Source: Poronia punctata (Eukaryota > Ascomycota > Sordariomycetes > Xylariales > Xylariaceae). Taken from it: a stretch of 64,000 nt of DNA. The position numbers were made by a program, and so were the translations under genes. The notes beneath the pieces were generated by a model that saw only the letters and a list, made by a program, of their open reading frames with translations, ran no database searches and was not told the origin of the DNA. Of the stretch, positions 12,416-23,930 are shown piece after piece (positions within the stretch are counted from its first letter, which is position 1; each line of letters starts with the position of its first letter). The DNA lies in NCBI GenBank assembly GCA_022579005.1, contig MU401630.1:1-64000 (forward strand). Direction: 5' to 3'.

Positions 12416-13103
12416 ATTAAATCAAATATCTCAAAAACGCGGGATAAATCAAGTATTTGCTCATGCTATGGTGTTGTCTTCTGACCCTTTTGTCTATATC
12501 AAGAGTGCTATGTGGATATGTCGTCCTGTTGAGACCCCGACCAGATACTCTAAATCACATTAGAGTCTACTATTACATCACAATATAGGGTCTCCAGCGT
12601 ATGAGGGTGGGACTGTCCCTTCTATTCCCTACAGGATTTCGACATCCTAATGTAGACTTTCAAGTGCGTACAATAGTTGATAGGTTGCCCAAGTTGCCTC
12701 TGTGATGAAGTCGTCAATCAACAACCTCGTACTCGAGTGAGAACTCAACTATACTTTATAGCATGCCGTCCACCTTTTACCTCGAGAGAATGAACTTATA
12801 AAATAATACTGAAATCTCCAGGGAGGAAGGCACTCTCTCACCTCTATTTTATGTGTGGTTAATATGTGATGTTTGTACCTCGAGTCATTTACCTCGAACA
12901 TCGAAGTACCTTGGTGGGGACGTGGGGTATGGTTCCTGTTTGCGCATTATCGATAAGAATCTTGCAGTAGCAACTGCTCGGTTTGCATTCAACCCTCCAA
13001 TGATAGGGGGGCGTTTTGGAGAAGTCAAGATCCATCCCTCCAAGCCGTTCGCTACTCGAATAATGATGCGAACGACCATCCTCCCACATACATCTACATC
13101 AAC
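12416..13103. other. Intergenic between DML1 and PUS1
   Basis: 688 bases holding the DML1 3' end and the PUS1 promoter/leader. Short open frames at 12853-13320 overlap the PUS1 first exon in other frames and have no recognisable features. No RNA gene or repeat seen. Confidence 0.5.
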
Positions 13104-15138
13104 ATGGCGTCGGAAACTAATGCCATTGATCGGCCAAGCCAAAACACCGTTCTTAGCTCTACGACACCTGCAACATCTGCAACACCAGCAACGCCAATGG
13201 ATTCAAACAGTACAGACGCCCGGCGCTCCGGCAACAATAGGGCAGATCGCGGGAGAGGGGGGAAGCGTAAGAAGGAATTCGGCCGCAAAGGGAGCAAGTA
13301 AGCTATCAACCTATGCATGAGTTTCAAAAGAGCCGAAACCAATTGTATCTACTAACCAGCGCGACGCAGTAAGGGCAAGGACGCCGGGGAACAAGTAGAC
13401 TGGCGGGATCGCAAACGTAGAAAGTTCGACCCCAACGGCGATGGTCCCAAGCCCGGGCCCAGCTACATGAGCATCCAATTCCCCGAGGCCGAGATCGCAG
13501 CCGAGGAGCGCAGACCCAAGAAGAAAGTCGCCGTCCTGATAGGCTATGCTGGCACGGGCTATCACGGATTGCAAATCAACCACAACGAGAAGACGATTGA
13601 GGGAGATCTATTCGCTGCTTTCGTGGCCGCCAATGCCATATCCAAGGCCAATGCCGACGACCCGAGAAAGTCGAGCTTCATGCGATGCGCCAGGACCGAC
13701 AAGGGCGTGCATGCTGCCGGGAACATGGTCTCGTTGAAGCTCATCATCGAAGATCCCGACATCGTCCAGAAGATCAACGAGAACCTCCCCCCGCAGATCC
13801 GTGTCTGGGGCATCCAGCGCACAAATAACGCTTTCAGCAGCTATTCCCAGTGCGATTCGAGATGGTACGAGTATCTCATGCCGAGTTACTGCTTGCTACC
13901 CCCTCACCCAGACAGCTTTCTAGGGAGAAAGGTATTGCAGTCCGTCAAGGACGAAGGCATGGAGGAGGAATACGCAAAGCGCATGGGCGAGGTCAAGGAC
14001 TACTGGGAGGGTATCGAGAAGAACGTAATCCAACCTATACTCGACAGGTTGGAACCCAACGTCCGGGAAGCAGTGAAGCAACGTATACATGCAGCCGACA
14101 TTGATTTTCCGAAGGCATCTACTGCCGCCAAGGTGGATATACCCGAAAGCAGCAGGAATAACGTCGAGGCCGCGAGCAATGCCATCACCCAAGAAGCCGA
14201 AGCAGCAGTAGATAGCGAGATGAAGGATACGGCCACTCCCAAGATCGAGCCAACGCCAGTTACAGAAACTTTGGAAAGTGCCGGAACGACGGAGACGGCC
14301 GAGGCCAAACCCGAGGAAAAGAAACCAAAGGAACTGAGCCCGGTAGAAAAGGCCCTCAAGGAGGTCAAAGCCGCGTATATCACTGCCAAGCGAAGCTACC
14401 ACGTAACACCGGATCGCCTGGACCAGCTGCAGCAGGCCCTCGACCAATACGTCGGCACCAAGAACTACCACAACTACACCATCCAGAAAGCCCACAAGGA
14501 CCCGGCCTCGAAGCGGACCATCAAGTCCTTCATCGTGAACCGCGAGCCCATCCAAATCAACGATACCCAATGGCTATCTCTCAAGGTCCACGGACAATCC
14601 TTCATGATGCATCAGATCCGCAAGATGGTCGGCATGGCCGTCCTTGCCGTCCGATGCGCCACGCCGTGGTCGCGCTTCGAGGAGAGCTACTCGGCTGCCC
14701 GCATCAGCATCCCCAAAGCCCCTAGCTTGGGTCTACTTCTGGAACGGCCCGTGTTCTCAACATATAATAGACGAGCTGTGGAGAATCTCAACTTGGAAGA
14801 ACTCGATTTTTCGAAATACGAAAACGAGATACAAAAGTTCAAGGAGGAGCATATATACAGTCGCATCTTTGAGTTGGAAGAGCAAGAGAACTCGTAAGAT
14901 TTCCACGACACCCCCCGCGGAAAAGCCATGACTGACTGACATGATTAACTGACGCATCAATAGTTTTCATGTATTCTTCAATCAGATCGATACGTTTAAT
15001 AGCGAATATTTCTTATGGCTCACAGCAGGTGGTCTAGAAGCGGCCAAGGAGAGATCTGGGCCACGCGACTCTGTGCCTGAAGAGCTAGAGGACGAGGGCG
15101 ATGACCAGGTTGAGAATGCAGAAGGTGCGGAAGGATAG
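13104..15138 (+). CDS. PUS1: tRNA pseudouridine synthase 1 (TruA family)
   Basis: Three exons: 13104-13297, 13370-14893, 14964-15138; 630 residues. It isomerises uridine to pseudouridine in tRNAs (and some other RNAs), mainly in the nucleus. The catalytic motif ARTDKGVHA is present with Asp175, preceded by the family's GYAGTGYHGLQ, and followed by KNYHNYT and QSFMMHQIRKMVGMA. The N-terminal 100 residues are basic and Gly/Arg/Lys-rich (RGRGGKRKKEFGRKGSN), plausible for nuclear targeting. A charged low-complexity insert of about 100 residues (roughly 245-345) separates the halves of the catalytic domain. The last exon is needed for the conserved FHVFFNQIDTF..YFLWLTAGGLEAA end; reading through the second intron would stop after four bases. 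Start chosen at the first in-frame ATG, in a good CAACATGG context. Confidence 0.93.
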
Positions 15139-15569
15139 ATAGGGTATTATCCCTCCCAGGAATCTCTCTCTCGGCCACTGATCGTATTTATTTGGACATG
15201 AAACCCATGACACCAACACAGCGTAGACAGACAGATAGACTACAAATAGATTAAGCCCTGGTGGGATACGAATGACCCACCGAGAATTGCTTAATGTGCA
15301 TGAGACAAGATTGTGTTAGAAATCGAATTCATTAGAGCCGGCGCACCGCGAGGCGTGCATAAGGGGGGCTAACCACCTTATGTGTCCCTACTACATAACA
15401 AGATAGTATGTATGTATCGCGGGCTGTCTCCGCCACAATGCACAAAATAGCGTCCCATCATCCAGTCGTTCCACGTGTATTCCTTCCCCTCAACTCCCAT
15501 AATTGTAGACCCAGGCGTCAAGGCCCCGAAACACATGAGAATAGGCACCCGAAACCAATTGATTGTCCC
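15139..15569. other. Convergent 3' region of PUS1 and MED22
   Basis: 431 bases between two stop codons on opposite strands, carrying both 3' ends. No further gene, repeat or RNA seen. Confidence 0.5.
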
Positions 15570-16232
15570 TTAAGCCGACGGCTTACCGTTGGCCTTGGCC
15601 CGTTCCTCCTCTTCCTGAACCAGGGCATCCAGGGTGGTCTTCTTCTGGTTGTTAAGGTTCTGAAGTTCAAGAAGCGTGTTATACATGTCGGTGACCTTGT
15701 TGGCACTCTCGTCAATCTCCTTGTCGCGCGTCATCTCGTCGGCATTGCCGGGCTTGCGCAGAGGTCCCGCGATCCAGAGCTGTTTGATTTCGCGACTGAG
15801 AGCGAGGAGGTTCTCAATTTCCTTGATCTACAGATTTTTTGTGGCAAGCGGGGGTTAGTTTGTATCTCTTGTGCTTTACATTGGCAGGATTGACAAGAGA
15901 AATAAATAGAGAATTGTAGAAAGCTAGAATGATGGTTTCTGCAGAGGGGAGACAGTATTAACATTCGGTTTACGTACCAGAGCAGTGACCTCGTTATTCA
16001 TGGTCATGACATTGAGCGATGCCTGTGGGATGGAAACGTCCTTGGTGAGGTTCTCGGTGGCGGCCAAGACCATGTTACGAAAGCGCGTAAGGATGGCGGC
16101 CATGATCTTATTATGGCGCTCTAGTAAGGTCGAGGCGTCAGTTCTATCTTCTTTGTTTTCAATATCACCAGGATCCTCCACAATCAACACTCCTGAGGGT
16201 CTCTCGCTTTCCTTGCCGTCCATCCCGTCCAT
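15570..16232 (-). CDS. MED22: Mediator complex subunit 22 (Med22/Srb6/Surf5-like)
   Basis: Two exons on the minus strand, 16232-15978 and 15827-15570, join in phase 0 to give 170 residues. After a variable acidic N-terminus come LLERHNKIMAAILTRFRNMV and, across the splice, IKEIENLLALSREIKQLWIAGPL, then a helical tail. This is the pattern of fungal Med22 (Srb6), a head-module subunit of the RNA polymerase II Mediator that pairs with Med11 in a helical bundle. Both halves are predicted helical with heptad-like spacing. The intron is 150 nt with a GTACGT donor and TAG acceptor. Two in-frame ATGs occur close together (MDGMDG); the first is given. Assignment rests on motif resemblance, as the family is weakly conserved. 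Confidence 0.78.
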
Positions 16233-18133
16233 CCTTTCAGATAAATGACAATGCTACTGGTAGTAGCAGTGATGGGCTTTTCCGTGGACTTGTGATGATG
16301 CAACTAATCTCGGTGTGTTGAGGAGGTGGTGCTTCGTGGCCAGGAAATGATGAGGTGCGCAAGATGGAAGGGTCTTGATATTTTGTTGCCATTGTTTCCA
16401 AGTTGGTTGGCGGGCCTGAACACTTTGGTGCCTGTAATATGGGTTCAATGGAAAGCGGCTTGTTGAAGCGATGTCATCGCGCATGGCCTTTTGGTTAATA
16501 TTCAGCCGCGATGCACAGCCGCGTGCTTTCCCTATCCACGAAGACTGGATAGCTGGGATCCAATTTGACTAGTAGTAGAATTGTATGAGTCGTAGCAGCT
16601 GTATCAGTCGCACCTGGCTCTAGATGAATGTTCCGGTCCATGAACTGGCGTCCATTGTGTCAGACTCCAAGGTCTTCCTTGTGGGTGAAAGAGTCTGGCG
16701 TCTGCTTTCTCTTGTTGCTCTTACCAGCAACCGATTGCTGACTGCTGCCCATTCTCTGCTTGACGGGTCCCACGGCCGATCAGGCCTGTTGGAGTTTAAA
16801 TACCGTCATCGAGGATGGTGCATTGTTGCGGTAGGCGGAGAGATGTTGGTGTCTTGTCCAATACCCAGCGATATTATGGCCGCACCCAGGAACCAAGGCC
16901 GATATCCATAGGGTCCAGTGGTGGCATAGAAGGACATACGGTCCATATATATTCAAGGCCTTCTGCATCATGGAAGGCACTTTTCCGTTTGACCGATCCC
17001 GCGGTCAAGGGTTCCTAGCACGGCATCCAACAGCCTCCGAAAGTCCAATGCCAGAAAATCTCCGTGTAAGGGGAAGGATTGACCGTGTAGGTCGTGAATG
17101 GCTATCTACTAATGAAAGAAACAGTATTAACTTACCCATGAGCGTGTTCGGATCCTTTCGGTTCATCTTTGACTTGGTTTGGCAATTCTCACCGGGATGT
17201 TTAGGTGTGCAGGTTCTCACATTTTCTAAAGTCGGCGAGAACGAAGGGTCAGTGTCCCTTGGGCCTGCAACATCTATGCCTACATGTACAGTAGGTACAT
17301 CCTTTGCATTCAACGTCAAGTCAAGGACCCAAGGACCCACCTTTTAAGAGTTGTCTGTCTCTCCCATCACGTGATCTGCCAGTACCTACCTGAAGGCCTG
17401 TGCTCCAAGTGACAGATGAGGGACATTCAAATATTGTAAATTCGCTTAACTTTTTTGGCGTTCTCCCTTGATCCTCGCTATTTGCTCATTCCCGGCATTA
17501 CTAAGAAGATTATTGCGATGTCTCGGTCTAGCAGTCTGAAATTTCTCTAGCAAGATGGACAAAACTTCCCAGAACTACGGGTGACCTAAGCTTCACACGA
17601 CTTCTAAGATGGCAGTAAATTCCTATATTAGGGGGGATATCAATTGGTATCATGCTATGCGCCCGCTTATATGTACAAAAACCAATCCATATATTGGAGT
17701 GGTAAGTTATAGTAAAAGTGATCATATCCCCAACTCATGCCCTATTCCCACGACAGTAAAGCCAAAAGATAGCACAGCTTGTCCTAGCGACAAAAACGCT
17801 CAAGAAAACGCCACCTGACCAAGGAGCGGTAGCCTCATCTACCGTCACGCTGGCATCAACAAAGAGGAGAATCCATCCTGAGGCGCCTTTGCTGAGCCAG
17901 GTGCTGTCACACCAGCAGTTGTTGCAGAAGCCTACAAGTTCCCAAAGCGAGGAGAGGAGGATCTACATAGTGTTGATGACGACGAGAAATCGACCCAGAA
18001 TTCTTGTCGATATAGCGTAGCATCGTAAGGTCCTATGCGATAGAACGAACTGCCGCCGCGGCGTAGTGGTGCTTTGTCTTCTGGCATCGATCGTCCCGGA
18101 GGCGACGCTTCGGTCCTCGAACCGTTCCTCGTC
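16233..18133. other. Gene-poor spacer
   Basis: 1.9 kb with the MED22 promoter at its left end. Short frames (for example 16624-16911 and 16970-17347) show no family features, codon logic or flanking splice sites that would extend them. No RNA gene seen. Confidence 0.45.
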
Positions 18134-18740
18134 CTACTTCTCTTCTCTTTTGTACATGATGCCGACATGGTCTAGCCTCGAGTTTTCATGCCGCATCATG
18201 GCAGCGTGGGATAATATCGATGATGCAAATAAGGAGACAAAGGCGAGACTAGCCAACACGGCGTACAATATATAACCTCCCGACCGACAACCAAGGCCTT
18301 TCACCTCAGTTAAGTACGCGATAATGACCGCGGAGCTTGTGATGCCCCACTGCACGTATATCGTTATGAGCACAGCAATGATTATGCGCTGGTAGAAGGC
18401 CGAGTCCAACTGCTTCTAGCGTGGGTACTCTCTGATCCGCCCGGGCTCTGTCGCAAAACCGCCGCGCATGTTTCCGGTGTTGTAGGCCAAACCGCAGTAG
18501 CGCAAAACAGCCACAATGTCTCCTTTGAGATCCCGCTGTTTAAACTTCAGGTCCCTTGGCACTGCTCTCAAGTTCAGGTCTAACCTTCTCGTGAGGTTCT
18601 CGTCGGTTGTTTCGAGGGCTTGGTGCAGCCGATCAGACATGTTCCACCAGGTAAATATGCGGGCGTAGTTGAAGGCGGGGCCCTCTTGCTTCTCATCATG
18701 CCGGAAAAAGGTATATGGTCCTTGCCCTGCCTATAGTGAG
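18134..18740 (-). pseudogene. Broken multi-pass fungal membrane protein gene
   Basis: On the minus strand one reading frame runs from about 18740 (just after a possible TATAG acceptor) through PYTFFRHDEK, ARIFTWWNMSDRLH and LNLRAVPRD to a TAG stop at 18418-18416. It then continues in the same frame as KQLDSAFYQRIIIAVLITIYVQWG, AYLTEVKGLGCRSGGYILYA and a further hydrophobic stretch up to the stop at 18134. The VQWG..AVIIAYLT...GLGCRSGGYLLY pattern recurs in uncharacterised polytopic membrane proteins of filamentous fungi. The in-frame stop and absence of a clear 5' part suggest a decayed gene. A tiny intron spanning the stop cannot be wholly excluded, but no good donor/acceptor pair was seen. 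Confidence 0.55.
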
Positions 18741-19850
18741 AGAGCTCCCTTCCGCCTAGATCTCGCCCGAGGTCTATCATCATGCATTAGCTCCAATGTC
18801 GATGTTGCCTGCTTGCGAATACGGTCCCGGGTGCCGGCGTGGAACGTCATTGAGGCAATCGATCACGGTTCTTCTCTCTCCTTCGTTTCCCCTTTTTTCT
18901 TCTTCTTTTGACTAGGTTAGGTAGAGCTCCTAACAGCATACTTTAACTTGTCTATCTCTATCAAAGCAACCCCAGCATGCCGCTTAATGATATTTGCCCG
19001 TAGTCAATGCTATCCGTGATCTGGTTTAACATAGGCAGTCAGTCACCGCCGGGGTTCTATATGTGTGCCGTAGACACTCGTCAACGCCACTAGATACCGC
19101 CGGGCAATCTTTTGGTAAGTGTCACACAGCTAGGTCTATGAATTTCTGTGAGGTATCATCAGCAGACATCTCGCTTATGAGAAAACATGGCAGGACTGCG
19201 GTGCACCCGGCTCCGATGTCTGTTGTCCGTCCAGGGCGGGAAAGTTATATCAAAGTATGTGTAAGTGTGAGAAAAGTAGAGTGGCGGTATGGTAGAGGCT
19301 TGTAGTCAGTCTGAGAAGATACGCCATCCTTGCTGTTTAATAAACAAGTATGTGTATCCCAAGAGGGAACCAGATACCCTGTCCTCACGACCTCGTTAAG
19401 TGGTTGGTATGGGTTGGTAGCTTTCAACAATACATGAACTCTTTGATAGGTATTGCAGTTTGCAGTCTGCATGTCTAAGCCCATATATACTCGTACAATT
19501 TATTAGACGGCAGAGACGCTCATATTAAGAATACATACCTACAGGCAGGGCCTACTTGTGACATTGTGTGATTTTGTATCTTGAGGCTACAAGAGGTTAG
19601 AAACCAGGACGCTATGACAATCTCTATTCGTACAGTACAGTTTACTGTACATAGGACTACATGCACTGTATGCTAAATTTAGCAACCGAATTAGATACCC
19701 CAGTGTGGACACTGTAGCACGTTGTTCTAGCAGAGCACTGCAGATTTTCAACTCATAGATTTCACTATCCAACTTAGTAGTCTAGCCGCATCTGGCATAA
19801 GGCATGTCTCCGCAACCACTATACCTTATTTAGTCAATAACGTTAAACTT
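18741..19850. other. Gene-poor spacer
   Basis: 1.1 kb upstream of the broken membrane-protein gene. It may hold decayed 5' exons of it: a short minus-strand frame at about 18780-18860 is open, but I could not tie it to the family. Otherwise nothing recognised. Confidence 0.35.
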
Positions 19851-20060
19851 ACAGTCGATTTTTTTAGTACATACTTACCTACTAACACCTTTAACTTTTG
19901 CTAAGGGCCTTACTAGACCATATACCCCCCCCCCCTTTACTTAACTATTTTTTATATTATTACATTACTTACGCTTTAATTTTTTTTAAAATAGCCTTAT
20001 TTTATAGCCTTTACATAGCCCTACGCGCTTACGTGCTTTTTTAGTATTAGCTGCTATTTT
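19851..20060. repeat. Small AT-rich relic, RIP-like
   Basis: About 200 bases with a sudden drop in GC, many TTA/TAA/CTTA steps and a C12 run near 19927-19938. It resembles the RIP-mutated block at the left of the window in composition, and is probably a remnant of a mutated repeat. No matching unmutated copy was found in the window. Confidence 0.4.
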
Positions 20061-21362
20061 GGCCGCCGACATACAGTCAATTGCAACCTTGCAGTGTTGT
20101 TTTTGCTACATAACTAACTGTAGGTTTAACAAAAGTCACATAGATCCACAGGATACATTTTACTTTTGTATAGGAAATTGGTGCAAATTAGGTATAGTAG
20201 CTGTAGGAGAGCGTGTTATGCCAGATATGGCTAGACTACTGAGTTGGATAGTAAAATCTATAAGTTGAAAATCTGCGGTGCTGGCAGAGCTACTGGTAGC
20301 CTGTATCTAGGCGCTACACAATCGGCCAAATACAACATTTCAACCAACAGGATATCAGAGGGGGAGTTGATATCTTCTTGATTGGACACTTGCTTGCAAA
20401 CTTTTAGGCTACTTGAAGGTAGGTCACCACATATGGTATCTATCTTACAGACGGCTGCACAGTGTCTACCTATTCAAGATGGCATGTGGAAAGCCACGGG
20501 CAGAAGGGAAGTGAATGTGGTTCTGGATCGATGGAACGCACCGCCCAATGGCCCTGGACCCACCTCGTCGTAATTCATCAGCCATTCATTAGCAAACTAG
20601 CATGAAATAGGAAATAAAACAGGGTCCATATTTGCCAAGGGACCACCAACGTCGAGGGCTGTGGTGGGTTGCCGTTGCAGCAAACAACAGCACTGCCCTG
20701 TTGTCAAAGCTGTCAGTGAATGATTAACGCTCATTCTGTACTCGTAACCGCGGTATTGGTCTGGGTTTTCCTTACTTACCAATGTTGTGTGGTTTGTTTT
20801 CGTTCAGGCACTCGAGTGTCAACTGAGTTGTATTTACTGCGCTTTCAGTGGTGACGACAGCTTCCCCCAGCCTTTCTGCACTCAGCCGCCTTTTTTGAAT
20901 TCGACTGTTCGCCCATCCTTAGCTTGGCGCGCAGATGGCTAGCTAGGTAGCTGGGTGTCGGTTTTCTCTGTTAAACTTCTTCGCCTTTTTCTTCCTTTTT
21001 ATCTCCAGACTCTCGTTTCAGATCGGATTGCTTGTAGCACATCGCTTCGTCACCTGTTAATTTCTTCCCACATCGTTCCATTCTCGGGGGATAAATCAGA
21101 TTAGCCCAACGTGACAAACCTGATACAACGCGAAACTATACTAGACCATACGACCATACGACCACAACCACGACCACGCGACCACGAACGATATCATAAC
21201 CCGGATACTACTCTCGGAATCCGGCCGCTCGGCTTGAAATTAGCAAGCCTATCTTCGTTTGCTTTGATTCCTTTCCAGCCCACATTCGACTAGGAAGTAA
21301 AACCATCGTTTGATCTCCTCATTCCCAATTAGACTTGGACATTTTGTCCGTCCGCCACAGTC
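20061..21362. promoter_or_regulatory. Upstream region and leader of the rhomboid gene
   Basis: 1.3 kb. The last 550 bases contain CT-rich tracts (about 20960-21040, TCTTCGCCTTTTTCTTCC and similar) typical of fungal promoters and transcription starts, then a stretch with repeated ACGACCA units (21143-21182). Upstream of 20800 nothing is recognised. Confidence 0.4.
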
Positions 21363-23173
21363 ATGGCTGCAAACGATTATTACAACGAGCCTTCGTCGCG
21401 ATATAATAATCCCCACGACAATCACTACGAACCTTCAATAGCCCCGACTACCAACCCACCACCATCCTATCATAGTCGCGCAGCATGGCAGACCGGCCAA
21501 ACCGATGCGCCGCCAACCGCACCCGCCTCGCCCTTTGAGACCGTCTTCGACGACCATGTCTATCCCTCACAGTCACGCCCGACCTTGAACACCGTGAGCA
21601 CTAGCCAGCAAAGCTTTGCTCATGATACGCGGTATCATGGGCCAGGCTCTCCTGATGCATCTCCTATAGGCGCAGATGACATCCCTCTTCAACCACACAA
21701 CAAGTTACCCAGTGGCTACATGAACGAATCGAACGACCACGTTTATGATACAGATCCGACACCTCGCACCCGCGGAACTTCCAAAGGCGGACGCTTAGGC
21801 TTTGGTGAGCTTGGCATGTTGGGATCTAAAAAGAAGAGGATTCCCTTCATGGTTTATATCTTTACTACTATTCAGATTGCCGTTTTTATCTACGAGTTGG
21901 TCAAGGCCGGTATGTCGTTCTGGTTTACTCACTATCTCCGTTTCCACCCTCCCCCAGCAATTGTCTTGAAAAATCCTTTTGTTGCTAACATTGATATTGC
22001 GTTTTGTCAGCCCAATTAACCGGCTCTCCTATCCAAACTACACCCTCCTTCAATCCCATGATAGGCCCTTCGCAGGAAGTGCTCATAAACCTGGGTTCGA
22101 GATATAGTCCGTGCATGAAGAATTTCGACGGCATACAAAACTACCCAGACTCAGCCGGATTCGGCTTTCGTTGCCCCAATTCGACAACAAACGATCCGGA
22201 AAGCTCCACCAACAAGTGTACGCTGTCGGAGCTTTGCGGGCTTGGAGGCGTCCCCAACCCGAAATGGTTGGGTGCCGATGGTCTGGAACAAACACCGGCG
22301 CCGAATCAATGGTTTCGGTTCATCACTCCCATTTTCCTGCACGCCGGGTTTGTCCACCTGGGCTTTAATATGCTGCTCCAGTTAACCATGGGTCGTGACA
22401 TCGAGGTCGCTATCGGATCGATACGCTTCTTCATGGTATACATGAGCGCAGGTATATTCGGATTCGTGTTCAGCGGCAACTTTGCCGCTTCAGGTCTCTC
22501 CTCGACCGGCGCGTCTGGTTCTCTGTTTGGCGTCATCGCGCTCAACTTACTCGATCTCCTATATTCGTGGAACGAGAGACGTAAGCCGGGCAGGGAGCTA
22601 TTTTTTATCCTGGTCGAGATTATCATCTCCTTTGTCCTGGGTCTCCTCCCAGGATTGGACAACTTTGCGCACATTGGCGGTTTCATCGTCGGCCTGTGCG
22701 TGGGCATCAGTGTCCTGCACTCGCCCAACTTCCTCCGCACCAGGATCGGCGAAGACCATTTTGGTGGCGCGTCATATGCCAGCGTGGGCGGAAGTGCCAT
22801 TACGAGTGTCGCCTTCCCGGCTTTCTATCGCAATCCCGTGGGTTTCTTTAAGGGCAGAAAACCTCTCTGGTGGGCGTGGTGGCTTATCCGAGCAGGGTTC
22901 GTGGTTCTTGTCGTCATCGTCTTCATCGTGCTCGTCAAGAATTTCTACTCGAACCAGAATCACTGCAGTTGGTGCAAATACTTGAGTTGCATTGTAGGTT
23001 TTTCCCCCCGCTGCCCCCTCCCCCTAAAGTTGCTTTGGACTAACTTTTTCGGATAGCCTGTCAACGGTTGGTGCGATATAGGGAATTTCAAGGTGACGCC
23101 TGCAGAAGACACAAAGGCGGCAAGGGATTTTATTATTTCTTCGGGCTTAAAGCGCACCGCCCGTATTTTTTAA
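21363..23173 (+). CDS. Rhomboid-family intramembrane serine protease
   Basis: Three exons: 21363-21909, 22011-22993, 23057-23173; 548 residues. Rhomboids cleave membrane-anchored substrates within the bilayer. The catalytic dyad is visible: Ser351 in STGASGSLFG and His403 in DNFAHIGGFIVGL; WFRFITPIFLHAGFVHLGFN is the family's first-loop motif. A cytosolic tail of about 155 polar residues precedes the first membrane span (IPFMVYIFTTIQIAVFIYEL) and carries a PPSY sequence (residues 33-36), a match to the PPxY motif bound by Nedd4/Rsp5-type ubiquitin ligases. Cys-rich segments lie between the first and second spans and at the C-terminus (CSWCKYLSC then NGWCDIGN), the latter joined by the last splice. 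Length fits the larger fungal rhomboids. Starts at the first ATG after a CT-rich leader. Confidence 0.93.
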
Positions 23174-23930
23174 ATAACCCCTATCCTCACTGCCCTCCAC
23201 GCAGAGGGACCTTTTGAAGTTTGCATGGCGAGAGTCTTAGACACATGATGTCACAGCACATTCTGAAGCTACCTATGCTCTCTTAGTTGTAGCAAAGCAC
23301 GAAGCCGAATTTGCAGTTTCGGGATACGAAGTACCCTTCCTCATACGACGACATGGTCCGCGCCTGGGTACTCCATACTCATCAGGGATACACATATGGA
23401 ATATAATGGATAAGAGAAACGATCTTAATTTTCACTCACGCTACCTACCTAACCTACCTAGGGCACCAAAGAGCAAAAGGTCACCGTTCAATAATAGATG
23501 GCTTAGAGAGAGCTTTATACAATATAACGATGAAATTACCAATGCACCCATGTCCACCGTTCAAGGCTGTAAAGCCGTAGCACTCGCAGTCTTTTTTAAG
23601 CTCTAGAATTAATGGCTGTTAGGGAGTGCTTGACAGTTTCTAGGGGAAAGGGTATTACAGGTTATAATCGTACAAAGTCAAGTGTATAGCAACTTGCAGT
23701 GCTGACTCATCGTGGCGGTGCTGTCGCCTTGTGGGTTCGGCCGTGTCCCTGTGCGGTAGGAACTCGGGAGGCCGCCAGCGCTCCTTTTGGGTCGTCGGTT
23801 GTAGAACTTGTACCCCCGCTACCTGACGAATCCTACCAAATCTACAATCGTCCCGCCGTGTCACGGCTATTATTATAGAAATAGTGTAACAATACGCGGT
23901 ACTTACATGTATTGTTAATTGTCTCCAGTC
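23174..23930. other. Intergenic between rhomboid and HET genes
   Basis: 757 bases containing the rhomboid 3' end and the HET gene promoter. Short frames at 23406-23606 and 23655-23864 show no recognisable features. Confidence 0.45.

Noticed and set aside
13920..14570. Long minus-strand open frame (216 residues) opposite PUS1
   Set aside because: It lies entirely antisense to a clearly coding exon, and its composition (Leu/Gly/Val/Asp-rich) reflects the complement of PUS1 codons. No family features.
16624..17347. Plus-strand frames that might be a small gene between MED22 and the decayed membrane gene
   Set aside because: No conserved motif, no splice sites joining them, and composition like spacer.
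20059..20268. 69-residue frame with several Cys residues
   Set aside because: Overlaps the edge of an AT-rich relic; the Cys pattern does not form a recognised zinc-binding spacing and no ATG context or splice extension supports it.
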